Part shown: piece by piece, positions 36,232-46,196 of the stretch
How positions within the stretch are numbered: the stretch's first letter is position 1
Layout: every line of letters starts with the position of its first letter
From: Parvibaculum sp.
GTDB lineage: Bacteria > Pseudomonadota > Alphaproteobacteria > Parvibaculales > Parvibaculaceae
Length of the DNA: 57,745 nt
Assembly: GCA_030649335.1 (NCBI GenBank)
Contig: JAUSLL010000015.1
Span: forward strand, 1 to 57,745
Direction of reading: 5' to 3'
Notes under the pieces: generated by a model
Seen by the model: the letters and a program-made list of their open reading frames with translations, nothing else
What the model was told of the DNA's origin: nothing
The model's database searches: none
Position numbers and translations under genes: made by a program

Positions 36232-36854
36232 GCCTTTATCGTGAACCTAATGCGGTGGTCTATGACTTCGCAGTGCCCGCCGGTCAGCCTTGGTCGCATA
36301 TCGTGCGAAAGGGTGAAGTGCTGCGCATCATCGACAGTGAAGGTTGTCAGGCGGTAGACACGCTCTTTTACAGTGCCACGGACAAGAGCGAACGCTACAG
36401 CGCACAGGATACCGTGCGCGAACAGGGCTCGCCCTATATCACAATGGGCACGAAGCTCATGTCCAACGAAGGCAATGTCATGGCCACGATCATTGCCGAC
36501 ACATCCGGCGGACACGACACATCGGCAGGCGCTTGCAGCGCGGAAGCAAACACAGTGCGTTTCGGGCATGACACGAAATTTATGCACAGCTGCCGCGATA
36601 ATTTCGTGATGGAGATGTCGCGCCACGGCATGACCAAGCGCGACATCGTGAGCAACATCAATTTCTTTATGAATGTGCCGGTGGAACCTGATGGCACGCT
36701 TGCCATTGTTGATGGTCTGTCGCGGCCGGGAGACTATGTGGAGTTGCGCGCCGAGATGGACATTCTCTGTGTCATCTCCAATTGCCCGCAGGTGAACAAC
36801 CCGTGCAACGACTTTAACCCCACGCCCATTCGCACCCTGATCTGGAACGGCTGA
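36228..36854 (+). CDS. DUF1989 protein, carboxyguanidine deiminase subunit (UAAP2)
   Basis: 208 residues, urea-amidolyase-associated protein 2 type. Candidate metal or catalytic residues absent from the UAAP1 partner: His96 and Cys103 in GGHDTSAGACSAE, His120-Ser-Cys122 in MHSCRDNF, and Cys186/Cys193 in SNCPQVNNPCND. It is probably the active half of the deiminase, converting carboxyguanidine to allophanate. Its start overlaps the UAAP1 stop, ensuring equal synthesis. Confidence 0.91.
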   Translation: MSLYREPNAVVYDFAVPAGQPWSHIVRKGEVLRIIDSEGCQAVDTLFYSATDKSERYSAQDTVREQGSPYITMGTKLMSNEGNVMATIIADTSGGHDTSAGACSAEANTVRFGHDTKFMHSCRDNFVMEMSRHGMTKRDIVSNINFFMNVPVEPDGTLAIVDGLSRPGDYVELRAEMDILCVISNCPQVNNPCNDFNPTPIRTLIWNG

Positions 36855-36893
36855 GCCACCCCCCCAAAAATCCTTTGGCTCATGGAGACGAAA

Positions 36894-39800
36894 ATGTTTA
36901 CGAAAGTTCTGGTGGCCAACCGTGGCGAGATTGCGGTGCGGGTCATCCGGTCGCTGAAGCAACTGGGCGTGAGGTCGGTTGCCATTTATTCCGAAGCTGA
37001 TCGTTTTGCGGCGCATGTAGGCATGGCGGACGAGGCTGTTTGTGTCGGCCCCGCCAATGTTGCGGCAAGCTATCTTAATGTGGAAGCGATCCTCGGCGCC
37101 ATCGAGCAAACGGGCGCGCAGGCTGTGCATCCGGGATATGGGTTCCTCAGTGAGAATCCTGATTTTGTCGCGGCGCTTGAAGCCGCTGGTGTCACCTTCA
37201 TCGGTCCTTCGCCTGACCACATGCGCGCCTTCGCGCTGAAACATACCGCGCGTGATTTGGCTGAAAAAAGCGGTGTGCCGCTGCTGCCGGGTTCACCCCT
37301 TGTCAGTGATCTTGAAGACGCAAAGCAATGGGCTGCTAAAATCGGCTATCCCGTGATGATCAAAAGCACAGCGGGTGGTGGCGGCATCGGTTTGCAGCTT
37401 TGCCGCAGTGAGGTTGATCTGCCGCGTCTTTTTGAAAGTGTGCAACGTCTGGCGCTTGCCAATTTCAAGGATGCAGGTCTTTTCATCGAAAAGTTTGTGG
37501 CCGAAGCCCGTCATATCGAAGTACAGATTTTCGGTGACGGTAAGGGTGAAGTCATTGCGCTTGGTGAGCGTGATTGTTCGGCGCAGCGCCGTAACCAGAA
37601 AGTGGTTGAGGAAACACCTGCGCCGCATTTGTCAGATGACATGCGCCGTGCGCTCCATGATGCCGCCGTCAAACTCGGACGCAGCGTGTCCTATGCATCC
37701 GCTGGCACGGTTGAGTTCATCTATGATGCGGCGGAAGCGAAGTTCTATTTCCTTGAGGTCAATACGCGGCTGCAGGTCGAGCATCCGGTGACCGAGGAAG
37801 TGACAGGGCTTGATCTGGTCGAGATGATGATCAAGCAGGCTGCCGGTGATCTTGATCCGCTAGTGAATTATGAGCGTGTGCCACAGGGCCATGCGATTGA
37901 AGTGCGGCTTTATGCTGAAGACCCTTCGCGAAATTTCCAACCTTCGTCGGGTCTTCTCACACATGTGGCCTTTGCCGAAGGTGCGCGCATTGACGGCTGG
38001 ATTGCAACGGGCACCGAGGTTTCGCCTTTTTATGATCCGATGCTCGCCAAGATCATTGTGCACGGCAAAAACCGCGCGGATGCAGTGACGAAACTCGCGG
38101 CTGCGCTTGATGCCAGTGCGGCTTATGGTATCGAGACCAATCTTGATTATCTGCGTCAGCTTGTCCGCTCGCCGTCATTTCTTGGCGGCTCCATGCGAAC
38201 CTCGACGTTATCGCATTTCATTTTCCATCCCGCGACTATTGACGTGGTGAGCCCCGGCGCTCAATCCTCAATTCAAGATTATCCCGGTCGCGTCGGCTAT
38301 TGGAATGTCGGTGTGCCGCCGTCTGGTCCGATGGATGCATTGTCCTTCCGCCTCGGTAATCGCATCGTCGGCAATGCGGAGGGCGCGCCAGCGCTCGAGA
38401 TGACACTGAACGGACCGACGCTTTTCTTCCGCACGGATGCCGTGATCGCGCTTACTGGTGCCGACATGCTCGCTAAAATTGACGGCGAAGTCGTGGCACA
38501 TTGGCAGGCAGTCAAGGTGAAGGCAGGACAAACGCTGGAAATCGACAGCGTGACGAGTGCTGGGCAGCGGTGTTACCTCGCCGTGCGCCACGGCTTTGAT
38601 GCACCGCTTTACCTCGGCAGTCGTTCCACCTTCACGCTTGGTCGTTTCGGCGGCCATGCGACGGGTGCTCTCATGACGGGTGATGTGTTGCGCGTCAACC
38701 GCAAGGGCGCATTGACGGATGCGCGGGTAGAACCGCTTGGCGATGCCGACAAGCCCGTGCTTGGCCGTCATTGGGAAATCGCGGCGCTTTATGGTCCGCA
38801 TGGCGCACCTGATTATTTTCAGGACGAGGATATCGAGACGCTGTTTAGCGCGACTTACGAAGTGCATTACAATTCGGCGCGAACGGGTGTGCGGCTTGTC
38901 GGGCCCAAGCCCAAATGGGCGCGGCTTGACGGCGGCGAGGCGGGGCTTCATCCGTCGAACATTCACGACAATGCCTATGCCATCGGTACAATTGATTTCA
39001 CCGGCGACATGCCGATTATCCTCGGGCCGGACGGGCCGAGCCTTGGTGGTTTCGTTTGTCCCGCGACGCTTGCCAAAGCCGAGATGTGGAAGATCGGTCA
39101 GCTGCGGCCGGGCGACAAGCTGCGCTTTCGCCGCATCGGTGAAGATGAAGCCGAAAAAATGCGTCACGATGAAGAAGTTTGGGTGAAGACGCTTCGTCAA
39201 CCGGCGCGCTCGCCGCATAAGATAGCGCTGCCGGGCACGGGGCAGGCGGTGCTTGGCCGGATCGATGATTTGGAAGTACCGGTCACGTATCGGCGCGCTG
39301 GCGATGATTATCTCCTCATCGAGTATGGCCCGATGGTCCTCGACTTCGCGCTTCGCTTTCGAGCGCATGCGATGATGGAAGCACTCGTCGCGCGCCACGT
39401 CAGCGGCATCATCGAAATGACGCCGGGCATCCGCTCGCTGCAAGTGCATTTCGATCCGGACCGCGTGTCGATCCGCAAACTGCTGCGTATTGTCGAAGAG
39501 ACCGAGCGCATATTGCCCGCGACTCGCGACATCGAAGTACCAAGCCGCATCGTGCATCTGCCCCTGTCATGGGATGATGCGGCGGCGCGCGAGGCGGTTT
39601 TGAAATATCAGACGCTTGTGAATCCCAATGCACCGTGGTGCCCGTCTAATATCGAGTTCATCCGCCGTATCAATGGTCTTGATAGTATCGAAGACGTGCG
39701 CCGTATTGTTTATGAAGCGGACTATATGGTGCTTGGGCTCGGCGACGTTTATCTCGGTGCGCCTGTGGCGACGCCACTTGATCCGCGTCACCGTCTGGTG

Positions 39801-40511
39801 ACGACGAAGTATAATCCGGCGCGCACATGGACGCCGGAAAATGCGGTCGGTATTGGCGGCGCCTATATGTGTGTCTATGGCATGGAGGGACCGGGGGGCT
39901 ATCAGCTCGTGGGGCGCACCGTGCAGATGTGGAATACGTGGCGCAGCACGCAAAACTTTGAAAAAGGATCGCCGTGGCTCCTGCGATTCTTTGATCGCAT
40001 TCGTTTTCATGAAGTCTCGGCGGATGAATTGCTCGCTGCACGCACAGCTTTCCCGCACGGCGGCTATGAAGTCAAAGTCGAGCCTTCCTCGTTCCGCCTG
40101 TCGGAATATCTCGCTTTTCTTGATGAGAACGAGACAGAGATTGCTGGCTTCCGTGCGACGCAGCGTCAGGCGTTTGAGGAGGAGCGTCAGCGCTGGGCTG
40201 CGCAAGGGATTGATCTCACCAAGGCAGAAGCCGATGTCCCGCCCGTACCGGAACTGGGCGACATGCCTCCGGGCGCCCGGCTTGTGGAGGCGAGTGTGCC
40301 CGGCAATGTCTGGTCCATCGGCGTGCAGGCCGGTGATGAAGTGACGAAGGATCAGGCGCTGGTCGTGCTTGAATCCATGAAAATGGAAATCGAAATGAAA
40401 GCGCCGATGAGCGGGCGCGTCCATGAGGTGCATTGCACGCCCGGCCATATGGTGCAGGCAGGGCAGGCGCTGGTGACGATCCTTCCGATGGTGAAGGCAG
40501 GTGCGGCATGA
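36894..40511 (+). CDS. Biotin-dependent guanidine/urea carboxylase
   Basis: 1206 residues. Order: biotin carboxylase (FTKVLVANRGEIAVRVIRSL, MIKSTAGGGGIGLQLC, FLEVNTRLQVEHPVTE), then the KipA/KipI-like carboxyltransferase (GPMDALSFRLGNRIVGN; GIIEMTPGIRSLQVHFDP), then a biotinyl domain with Lys1163 in ESMKME. This is the urea carboxylase architecture without a fused allophanate hydrolase. In operons with guanidine riboswitches and DUF1989 genes these enzymes prefer guanidine, making carboxyguanidine; specificity was not proven here by active-site alignment. ATG 36894 has GGAGA upstream; 36882 is an alternative. TGAGCCA/TGGCTCA (36852-36882) is an inverted repeat just before it. Confidence 0.93.
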   Translation: MFTKVLVANRGEIAVRVIRSLKQLGVRSVAIYSEADRFAAHVGMADEAVCVGPANVAASYLNVEAILGAIEQTGAQAVHPGYGFLSENPDFVAALEAAGVTFIGPSPDHMRAFALKHTARDLAEKSGVPLLPGSPLVSDLEDAKQWAAKIGYPVMIKSTAGGGGIGLQLCRSEVDLPRLFESVQRLALANFKDAGLFIEKFVAEARHIEVQIFGDGKGEVIALGERDCSAQRRNQKVVEETPAPHLSDDMRRALHDAAVKLGRSVSYASAGTVEFIYDAAEAKFYFLEVNTRLQVEHPVTEEVTGLDLVEMMIKQAAGDLDPLVNYERVPQGHAIEVRLYAEDPSRNFQPSSGLLTHVAFAEGARIDGWIATGTEVSPFYDPMLAKIIVHGKNRADAVTKLAAALDASAAYGIETNLDYLRQLVRSPSFLGGSMRTSTLSHFIFHPATIDVVSPGAQSSIQDYPGRVGYWNVGVPPSGPMDALSFRLGNRIVGNAEGAPALEMTLNGPTLFFRTDAVIALTGADMLAKIDGEVVAHWQAVKVKAGQTLEIDSVTSAGQRCYLAVRHGFDAPLYLGSRSTFTLGRFGGHATGALMTGDVLRVNRKGALTDARVEPLGDADKPVLGRHWEIAALYGPHGAPDYFQDEDIETLFSATYEVHYNSARTGVRLVGPKPKWARLDGGEAGLHPSNIHDNAYAIGTIDFTGDMPIILGPDGPSLGGFVCPATLAKAEMWKIGQLRPGDKLRFRRIGEDEAEKMRHDEEVWVKTLRQPARSPHKIALPGTGQAVLGRIDDLEVPVTYRRAGDDYLLIEYGPMVLDFALRFRAHAMMEALVARHVSGIIEMTPGIRSLQVHFDPDRVSIRKLLRIVEETERILPATRDIEVPSRIVHLPLSWDDAAAREAVLKYQTLVNPNAPWCPSNIEFIRRINGLDSIEDVRRIVYEADYMVLGLGDVYLGAPVATPLDPRHRLVTTKYNPARTWTPENAVGIGGAYMCVYGMEGPGGYQLVGRTVQMWNTWRSTQNFEKGSPWLLRFFDRIRFHEVSADELLAARTAFPHGGYEVKVEPSSFRLSEYLAFLDENETEIAGFRATQRQAFEEERQRWAAQGIDLTKAEADVPPVPELGDMPPGARLVEASVPGNVWSIGVQAGDEVTKDQALVVLESMKMEIEMKAPMSGRVHEVHCTPGHMVQAGQALVTILPMVKAGAA

Positions 40512-42322
40512 AATCCTTATCTCTGACATTGGCGTCTCTGCGCGCGGCTTACGGCGAAGGCGCGCGCGTGGAAGATGTGATGGGTGAAGTGCTCGCCCGT
40601 ATGGACGCTTATGCTGACAAGGCGGTGTGGATAGCGCGCGTCGATGCGGATGTTCTAATCGCGCAGGCGCGTGTGCTCGACGCCATGTCGCGCGAGGAGC
40701 GGGGCCGCATGGCTCTGTTCGGCGTACCCTTCGCGGTGAAGGACAATATTGATGTCGCAGGTTTGCCAACCAGTGCGGCCTGTCCCGCCTTTTCTTATCA
40801 GCCGAAAGAAAGTGCCGAAGTGGTGAAGCGGTTGACGGCGGCGGGCGCGATTGTGCTTGGTAAAACCAATCTCGATCAGTTTGCGACGGGCCTTGTCGGC
40901 ACACGTTCGCCGCATGGGGCGCCGCGTTCGGTGTTTAATGCCGACTACATTTCCGGTGGGTCGAGTTCAGGATCTGCCGTTGCGGTTGCGGCGGGGCTTG
41001 CGAGTTTCGCGCTTGGCACGGATACGGCAGGTTCAGGTCGTGTGCCTGCGGCCTTCAACAATATTGTCGGGCTGAAACCCACTAAGGGACTTCTCTCGAC
41101 GCGCGGTGTGGTGCCTGCCTGCCGTTCGCTTGATTGCGTGTCGATCTTTGCCCTCAATGCTGATGACGCTGGTGCTGTGTTTCATCAGGCGGCGGTGTTT
41201 GATGCAGGCGACCCCTATGCCCGTGCGCTCATGCCGTCGGACCCGATCATCGCGGGTGCGAAATTCACTTTCGCTGCGCCGCGCGCCGCTGATCTCACCT
41301 TTTTTGGTGACAGCGAGGCCGAGCGGCTTTTCGGTGAGGCGCTGACGCGGCTTGAGGATTTGGGCGGGAGGGCGCGGCGGATTGATTTTTCGCCTTTCCG
41401 CGATGTGGCGGAACTTCTTTACGACGGCCCCTGGGTTGCCGAGCGCACAGCGGCGGTCGGGCGGTTTATGGATGAACACCCGAAGGACGTTGATCCCACG
41501 GTCGCCACCATCATCGCAGGCGGCCGCAAGCGCACAGCGGTCGAGACGTTTGAAGCGTTTCACAAGCTGCAATCGCTCTCGCGGAAGATCGCCGCCATCA
41601 TGGCCGAGATCGACGTGCTCGTCGTGCCGACCGCGCCGACGACCTACCGTGTCGCAGACGTCTTGGCCGAACCCGTCAAACTCAATTCGCGTCTCGGCAC
41701 TTATACGAACTTCATGAATCTTGCCGATCTGGCAGGCCTTGCCGTGCCTGCGGGCATTGGTGCGAACGGTCTGCCCTTTGGCATCACGCTTTGCGCGCCT
41801 GCTTTTGCTGAAGCGCGTCTCCTCGAACTCGGCTCTCGCGTCCACGCGGCGCTGGGCTTGGGTGCAGGCGGTCCGACCCTCAATGCGCGCAAGACGGATG
41901 AGGCGTACATCGAACTCGCCGTTGTCGGCGCGCATATGAGTGGCTTGCCGCTCAATCATGAACTCACGTCGCGCGGGGCCATGTTTGTCGAGCGGTCGCG
42001 GACCAATGCGTATTACAAGTTTTACGCGCTTGCCGGGGGCCCGCCTTTTCGCCCCGGCATGATCCGGCAGGCGGACGGCGGCGGGTCCATCGAGCTTGAA
42101 GTCTGGCGTCTGCCGCGTGCTGCCATGGGCGATTTCATGGCCGGCGTCCCCACGCCGCTTTGCATCGGCACCGTCGAGCTTGCCAATGGCCGCCGTGTCA
42201 AAGGCTTCCTCTGCGAGCCGGACGGCATCATGGGGGCGGAAGACATCACGCATTTCGGCGGCTGGCGTGCCTATATGGCGGGCAAAGCAGCCGCGATCCC
42301 GGTCAAAGCTGCGTCCGACTGA
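40508..42322 (+). CDS. atzF: Allophanate hydrolase
   Basis: 604 residues, the length of AtzF. Amidase-signature domain with Lys78 (PFAVKDNIDV), cis-Ser152 (GGSSSGSA) and nucleophile Ser176 (GTDTAGSGRVPA); the spacing equals that of the AtzF triad Lys91/Ser165/Ser189. A C-terminal domain of about 140 residues (IELAVVGAHMSGLPLNHEL onward) is the allophanate hydrolase C domain that removes the second CO2/ammonia. Products: two ammonia and two CO2. Start overlaps the carboxylase stop as ATGA, so the enzymes are coupled. Last gene of the guanidine operon. Confidence 0.94.
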   Translation: MKSLSLTLASLRAAYGEGARVEDVMGEVLARMDAYADKAVWIARVDADVLIAQARVLDAMSREERGRMALFGVPFAVKDNIDVAGLPTSAACPAFSYQPKESAEVVKRLTAAGAIVLGKTNLDQFATGLVGTRSPHGAPRSVFNADYISGGSSSGSAVAVAAGLASFALGTDTAGSGRVPAAFNNIVGLKPTKGLLSTRGVVPACRSLDCVSIFALNADDAGAVFHQAAVFDAGDPYARALMPSDPIIAGAKFTFAAPRAADLTFFGDSEAERLFGEALTRLEDLGGRARRIDFSPFRDVAELLYDGPWVAERTAAVGRFMDEHPKDVDPTVATIIAGGRKRTAVETFEAFHKLQSLSRKIAAIMAEIDVLVVPTAPTTYRVADVLAEPVKLNSRLGTYTNFMNLADLAGLAVPAGIGANGLPFGITLCAPAFAEARLLELGSRVHAALGLGAGGPTLNARKTDEAYIELAVVGAHMSGLPLNHELTSRGAMFVERSRTNAYYKFYALAGGPPFRPGMIRQADGGGSIELEVWRLPRAAMGDFMAGVPTPLCIGTVELANGRRVKGFLCEPDGIMGAEDITHFGGWRAYMAGKAAAIPVKAASD

Positions 42323-42449
42323 CGCGGACCGGCGGCAAACATGGCATTTGACCTCGCGTCACACGCCTTTTTTCTTGCGCGGGACCGTGCCTCGCCCCCA
42401 TTCTCCCGACCAAACGAGACATAAAATCTACAAGGGAGGGCTTAAGCCC

Positions 42450-44192
42450 ATGACGACACAGGACAGCGCCAAACCGGCATGGCCCGCGATGACCATTGCT
42501 GACGCGCATGCTTTTCTCACCGCCCCCGGCATCATGTTTGAAATGGAAGAGGCGGTCGTTCACGGCCATAAAATCCGCGTCTGGAAAAACGCTCCGCCGA
42601 CCATCCGTGATGCCTTTCTCATCGGTCGTGCTCACGGCGACAAGACATTTCTGGTGCTCGACGAGGATCGCGCGACATTCGAAAGCTTTGCACGCGCCGC
42701 GATCACTTTTGCCCATGATCTCATTGCTCAAGGCGTCACCAAAGGCGACCGCGTCGCGATCATCATGCGCAATCTGCCGGAATGGCCGGTCGCCTTCTAC
42801 GGTGCGGCGCTCACAGGTGCCATCATCACGCCGCTTAATGCCTGGTGGACCGGCGAAGAGCTTGAATATGGTTTGCAGGATTCGGGCGCGAAGATCGCGG
42901 TGATGGATGCAGGCCTCTATGCCCGCCTCAAGGACCATCTGCCGAACTGCAAAGCACTTGAAAGAATTTATGTGGCGCGTCTGGGGGACGCAGGCGATGC
43001 ATCGGTTCTGAAATTTGAAGATGTGGTCGGCAAGGTTAACGACTGGAAGACGCTGCCCAATAAGCCTCTGCCCGATGTGGCGCTCGATACCGATGATGAC
43101 GCGACGATCTTTTATACATCGGGCACCACGGGCAAACCCAAGGGCGCGCTGGGTACGCATCGCAACATGATGTCGAACATTATGGCGTCGGGCATTTCAG
43201 GCGCGCGCACCTTCATGCGTCGCGGTGAAATGCCGCCGATGCCCGATCCGACCTTGCCGCAAAAAGGCACGCTTCTTTCGGTGCCTTTCTTCCACGCGAC
43301 GGGTTGCCACGCCATCATGTCGCCTTCGCTTTTTGCCGGTGCCAAGATTGTGATGATGCACAAGTGGGATGCGGAACTTGCGATGCAGCTTATTGAGCGC
43401 GAACGCCTCACAGGCGCCGGCGGTGTGCCGACCATCGCCTGGCAGCTCATCGAGCATCCCAACCGCGCGAAGTATGATCTCTCCTCGCTCGAAGGCGTGT
43501 CTTATGGCGGTGCGCCCTCTGCGCCCGAACTCGTGCGCAAAATCCGAGAAGCTTTTCCGAAGTCGCAGGCGGGCAACGGCTGGGGCATGACGGAAACGTC
43601 GGCCACCTTCACTCATCATGCGGGCGAAGATTATGAGCACCGTCCTTCAAGCTGCGGTCCGGCCATTCCAGTTTGCGAATTGAAAGTGGTTGATCCCGAA
43701 GGCCGTACACTTGGTGTCAATGAAGTGGGCGAGCTTTGTGGTCGCGGGCCCAATGTCGTCAAAGGCTATTGGAATAAGCCCGAAGCCACTGCCGACACTT
43801 TTCGCGATGGTTGGGTGCACACCGGCGACCTTGCGCGCATTGATGAAGAAGGCTTCTGCTTCATCATCGACCGTGCCAAGGATATGCTGATCCGTGGCGG
43901 CGAGAACATCTACTGCGTCGAAGTCGAGAATGTTCTCTACGAGCATCCCGCCATTATGGACGCCGCGATTGTTGCTGTGCCCCATCGTACATTGGGCGAA
44001 GAAGCCGGTGCCGTGGTTTATCTCAAGCCCGGCATGACAGCGAGCGAAGACGAGATCCGTCAATTTGTCGGTGCGAAACTTGCCGCCTTCAAAGTGCCGG
44101 TCAAAGTCGTGTTCTGGCAGGAGACCCTGCCGCGCAATGCCAATGGCAAAATCTTGAAGGTTGAACTCAAGAAAGTTTTTGCCGAAGCCTGA
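42450..44192 (+). CDS. Acyl-CoA synthetase (AMP-forming)
   Basis: 580 residues of the ANL superfamily. P-loop FYTSGTTGKPKGALGTH, GWGMTETSATFTHHAG (A5), TGDLARIDEEGFCFIIDR (A7-A8), DMLIRGGENIYCVEVEN and the catalytic Lys near the C-terminus (PRNANGKILKVEL). It activates a fatty or other carboxylic acid to its CoA thioester; chain length is not predictable. ATG 42450 follows AAGGGAGGG. An unrelated leader ORF upstream belongs to the allophanate hydrolase region. It could supply CoA substrates for the acyl-CoA dehydrogenase pairs in this window. Confidence 0.92.
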   Translation: MTTQDSAKPAWPAMTIADAHAFLTAPGIMFEMEEAVVHGHKIRVWKNAPPTIRDAFLIGRAHGDKTFLVLDEDRATFESFARAAITFAHDLIAQGVTKGDRVAIIMRNLPEWPVAFYGAALTGAIITPLNAWWTGEELEYGLQDSGAKIAVMDAGLYARLKDHLPNCKALERIYVARLGDAGDASVLKFEDVVGKVNDWKTLPNKPLPDVALDTDDDATIFYTSGTTGKPKGALGTHRNMMSNIMASGISGARTFMRRGEMPPMPDPTLPQKGTLLSVPFFHATGCHAIMSPSLFAGAKIVMMHKWDAELAMQLIERERLTGAGGVPTIAWQLIEHPNRAKYDLSSLEGVSYGGAPSAPELVRKIREAFPKSQAGNGWGMTETSATFTHHAGEDYEHRPSSCGPAIPVCELKVVDPEGRTLGVNEVGELCGRGPNVVKGYWNKPEATADTFRDGWVHTGDLARIDEEGFCFIIDRAKDMLIRGGENIYCVEVENVLYEHPAIMDAAIVAVPHRTLGEEAGAVVYLKPGMTASEDEIRQFVGAKLAAFKVPVKVVFWQETLPRNANGKILKVELKKVFAEA

Positions 44193-44214
44193 CCGGTTTC
44201 GGGCGCGCCCGGCT

Positions 44215-45861
44215 TTATGCTCGTAAGGCGTCGAAACTATCGGCGCGGGCCATCGCCCAGCTTGTCTTATAGAAGTCGCTTAAATGCGGCGCCTTATCGA
44301 CAATTTCTCCCGGCCCCACGAAATAGTGGAGCTGGGAGAAAAGGCGTGTCTCCGTCGCGCTGACACGGCGCACGATGTGGTGGGGTCCGAGTTCTTCCGG
44401 TCGGTCGAGGCCAGCGGCGGCCAGCATCTGGGCGAGCGCATGAACCGTGCTTTTGTGAAAGCCCGCCACGCGTTCGGCTTTGTCTGGCACGACGAGCGCG
44501 CGCTGGCGCAATTGGTCTTGTGTTGCGACACCTGTCGGGCATTTGTTGGTGTGGCAGGAGCGCGATTGGATGCAGCCGATGGCAAACATGAAGCCGCGTG
44601 CGGAGTTTGCCCAATCAGCGCCGAGTGCTAATACGCGCGCGATGTCGAAGGCGCTGACGATCTTGCCGCTCGCGCCGATGCGTATCTTGTCGCGCAGGCC
44701 CGCGCCGGTGAGCGCATTGTGAACAAACAAAAGTCCCTCGCGCAGCGGCATGCCGATGTGATCTGCAAATTCGACAGGGGCCGCGCCCGTGCCACCTTCA
44801 CCGCCGTCGACGACAACAAAATCAGGAATGATATTGGTTTTGAGCATCGCCTTGACGATGCCCATGAACTCCCAAGGGTGTCCGACGCAAAGTTTGAAGC
44901 CCACAGGCTTGCCGCCGGAGAGTTCACGCAACTGGCCGATGAATTCCATCATCTCGATAGGTGTGGTGAAAGCGCCGTGGCGTGAAGGCGAGATGCAATC
45001 AACGCCTTCTTCCACTTCGCGCGTCGCGGCGATTTCCGGTGTTACTTTTGCGCCGGGCAATATGCCGCCGTGGCCGGGCTTTGCGCCCTGACTCAGTTTG
45101 ATTTCGATCATCTTGATCTGGTCATTTGTCGCGTTTGCTGCAAAGCGTTCGGGATTGAAGTTGCCGTCTTTGTCACGGCAACCGAAATAGCCGCTGCCAA
45201 TTTCCCAGATGAGGTCGCCGCCAAATTTCCGGTGATAGGGGCTGATGCCGCCTTCGCCAGTGTCGTGAGCGAAATGACCTTGTGCCGCGCCGCCGTTCAG
45301 CGCAGAGATGGCGTTGGCGCTCAGCGAGCCGAAGCTCATCGCGGAGATGTTGAGGATCGATGATGAATAGGGTTTTTTGCATTGTTCGTTGCCGATGGTG
45401 ACGCGGAACTGGTCGGGATCACTGTCGGGCATGGGGCGTGAGGAGTGGCCGATGAATTCGTAGCCGTTCTCGTAGACATCCAACAATGTGCCGAAGGGTT
45501 TGTCGCTGTGCTGACCCTTGGCGCGCGCATAGATGAGCGTGCGCTGACTGCGCGAAAAGGGGAGCGCGTCATTGTCGGCTTCAAGGAGATATTGGCGGAT
45601 CTCGGGCCGGATGGTTTCGACGAGATAGCGGATATGGCCGAGGATCGGATAATTGCGCAGCACCGCATGAGAGTTCTGCAACAAATCATGTGCGCCGATA
45701 AGGCTGAGCAGGCCCGCGATGCAAGCCGGAGCCCAGGCCCAACTGACATAAGGCATAGAGAGCAGGCTGAGACAGGTGATGATGATGCAAGCGCCAAGCA
45801 TGGCATAGCGGCTGAGGATCGAAGGCGACAATTGCCACCAAATCCAATTCAGAAATGACAT
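44215..45861 (-). CDS. FMN-binding glutamate synthase family protein
   Basis: 548 residues. Two N-terminal transmembrane helices (LGACIIITCLSLLS and an adjacent one) precede a GltB-like FMN-binding domain: SAMSFGSLSANAISALN, HDTGEGGISPYHR, DFVVVDGGEGGTGAAP and ALGADWANSARGFMFAIGCIQ-SRSCHTNKCPTGVATQ, the last holding the cysteines of the 3Fe-4S site. It lacks the glutamine amidotransferase domain of true glutamate synthase. Such membrane-tethered relatives are of unknown activity. Start ATG 45861. Convergent with the acyl-CoA synthetase; nothing in the context fixes its role. Confidence 0.87.
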   Translation of the reverse strand: MSFLNWIWWQLSPSILSRYAMLGACIIITCLSLLSMPYVSWAWAPACIAGLLSLIGAHDLLQNSHAVLRNYPILGHIRYLVETIRPEIRQYLLEADNDALPFSRSQRTLIYARAKGQHSDKPFGTLLDVYENGYEFIGHSSRPMPDSDPDQFRVTIGNEQCKKPYSSSILNISAMSFGSLSANAISALNGGAAQGHFAHDTGEGGISPYHRKFGGDLIWEIGSGYFGCRDKDGNFNPERFAANATNDQIKMIEIKLSQGAKPGHGGILPGAKVTPEIAATREVEEGVDCISPSRHGAFTTPIEMMEFIGQLRELSGGKPVGFKLCVGHPWEFMGIVKAMLKTNIIPDFVVVDGGEGGTGAAPVEFADHIGMPLREGLLFVHNALTGAGLRDKIRIGASGKIVSAFDIARVLALGADWANSARGFMFAIGCIQSRSCHTNKCPTGVATQDQLRQRALVVPDKAERVAGFHKSTVHALAQMLAAAGLDRPEELGPHHIVRRVSATETRLFSQLHYFVGPGEIVDKAPHLSDFYKTSWAMARADSFDALRA

Positions 45862-46196
45862 GTGCCCGTGTGTCCCCTCGTCATTGCCCTGTCGACATTG
45901 GGCAAAGGCTAGGCGCAACGGGGGTGAGTCGCCAGACCGTGATGGACATGGGTTTTTAAACCCTAACGGAATTTAATCGTTCATTGCGGCGCGAAGGAGC
46001 TGCGGTTTGCCTATATTGCGCTGCGGTCGCTCCGAATTGGAGGGACCTTGGCTTGTTTTGATCCCGCTGAAGGGCGCAGTTTTTAACCACGTTTTATGCG
46101 CCGGGCGGGGGTCTGGCAGATCACGTTTCTCCATCGCCCGATCCTGTCCCCCGCATGGCCTTCCTGCCGCGGCGGCGGTGCAATGAGGATCCGAAG
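45862..46196. other. 335-base divergent intergenic region
   Basis: Lies between the GltB-like gene (minus) and the bactofilin gene (plus). A hairpin GGTC-g-CTCC / GGAG-g-GACC (46025-46047) is followed by TTGGCTTGTTTT and looks terminator-like. No gene, tRNA or known riboswitch was recognised. Confidence 0.35.

Noticed and set aside
36852..36882. TGAGCCA/TGGCTCA inverted repeat before the carboxylase as a terminator
   Set aside because: Only 7 bp with a 17-base loop and no U-tract; noted in the carboxylase entry but not claimed as a terminator.
38268..39557. Minus-strand frame opposite the carboxylase
   Set aside because: Shadow of the carboxyltransferase region.
44193..44214. CGGGCGCGCCCG palindrome between convergent genes as a bidirectional terminator
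   Set aside because: Four-base arms once a loop is allowed and no T run on either side strong enough.
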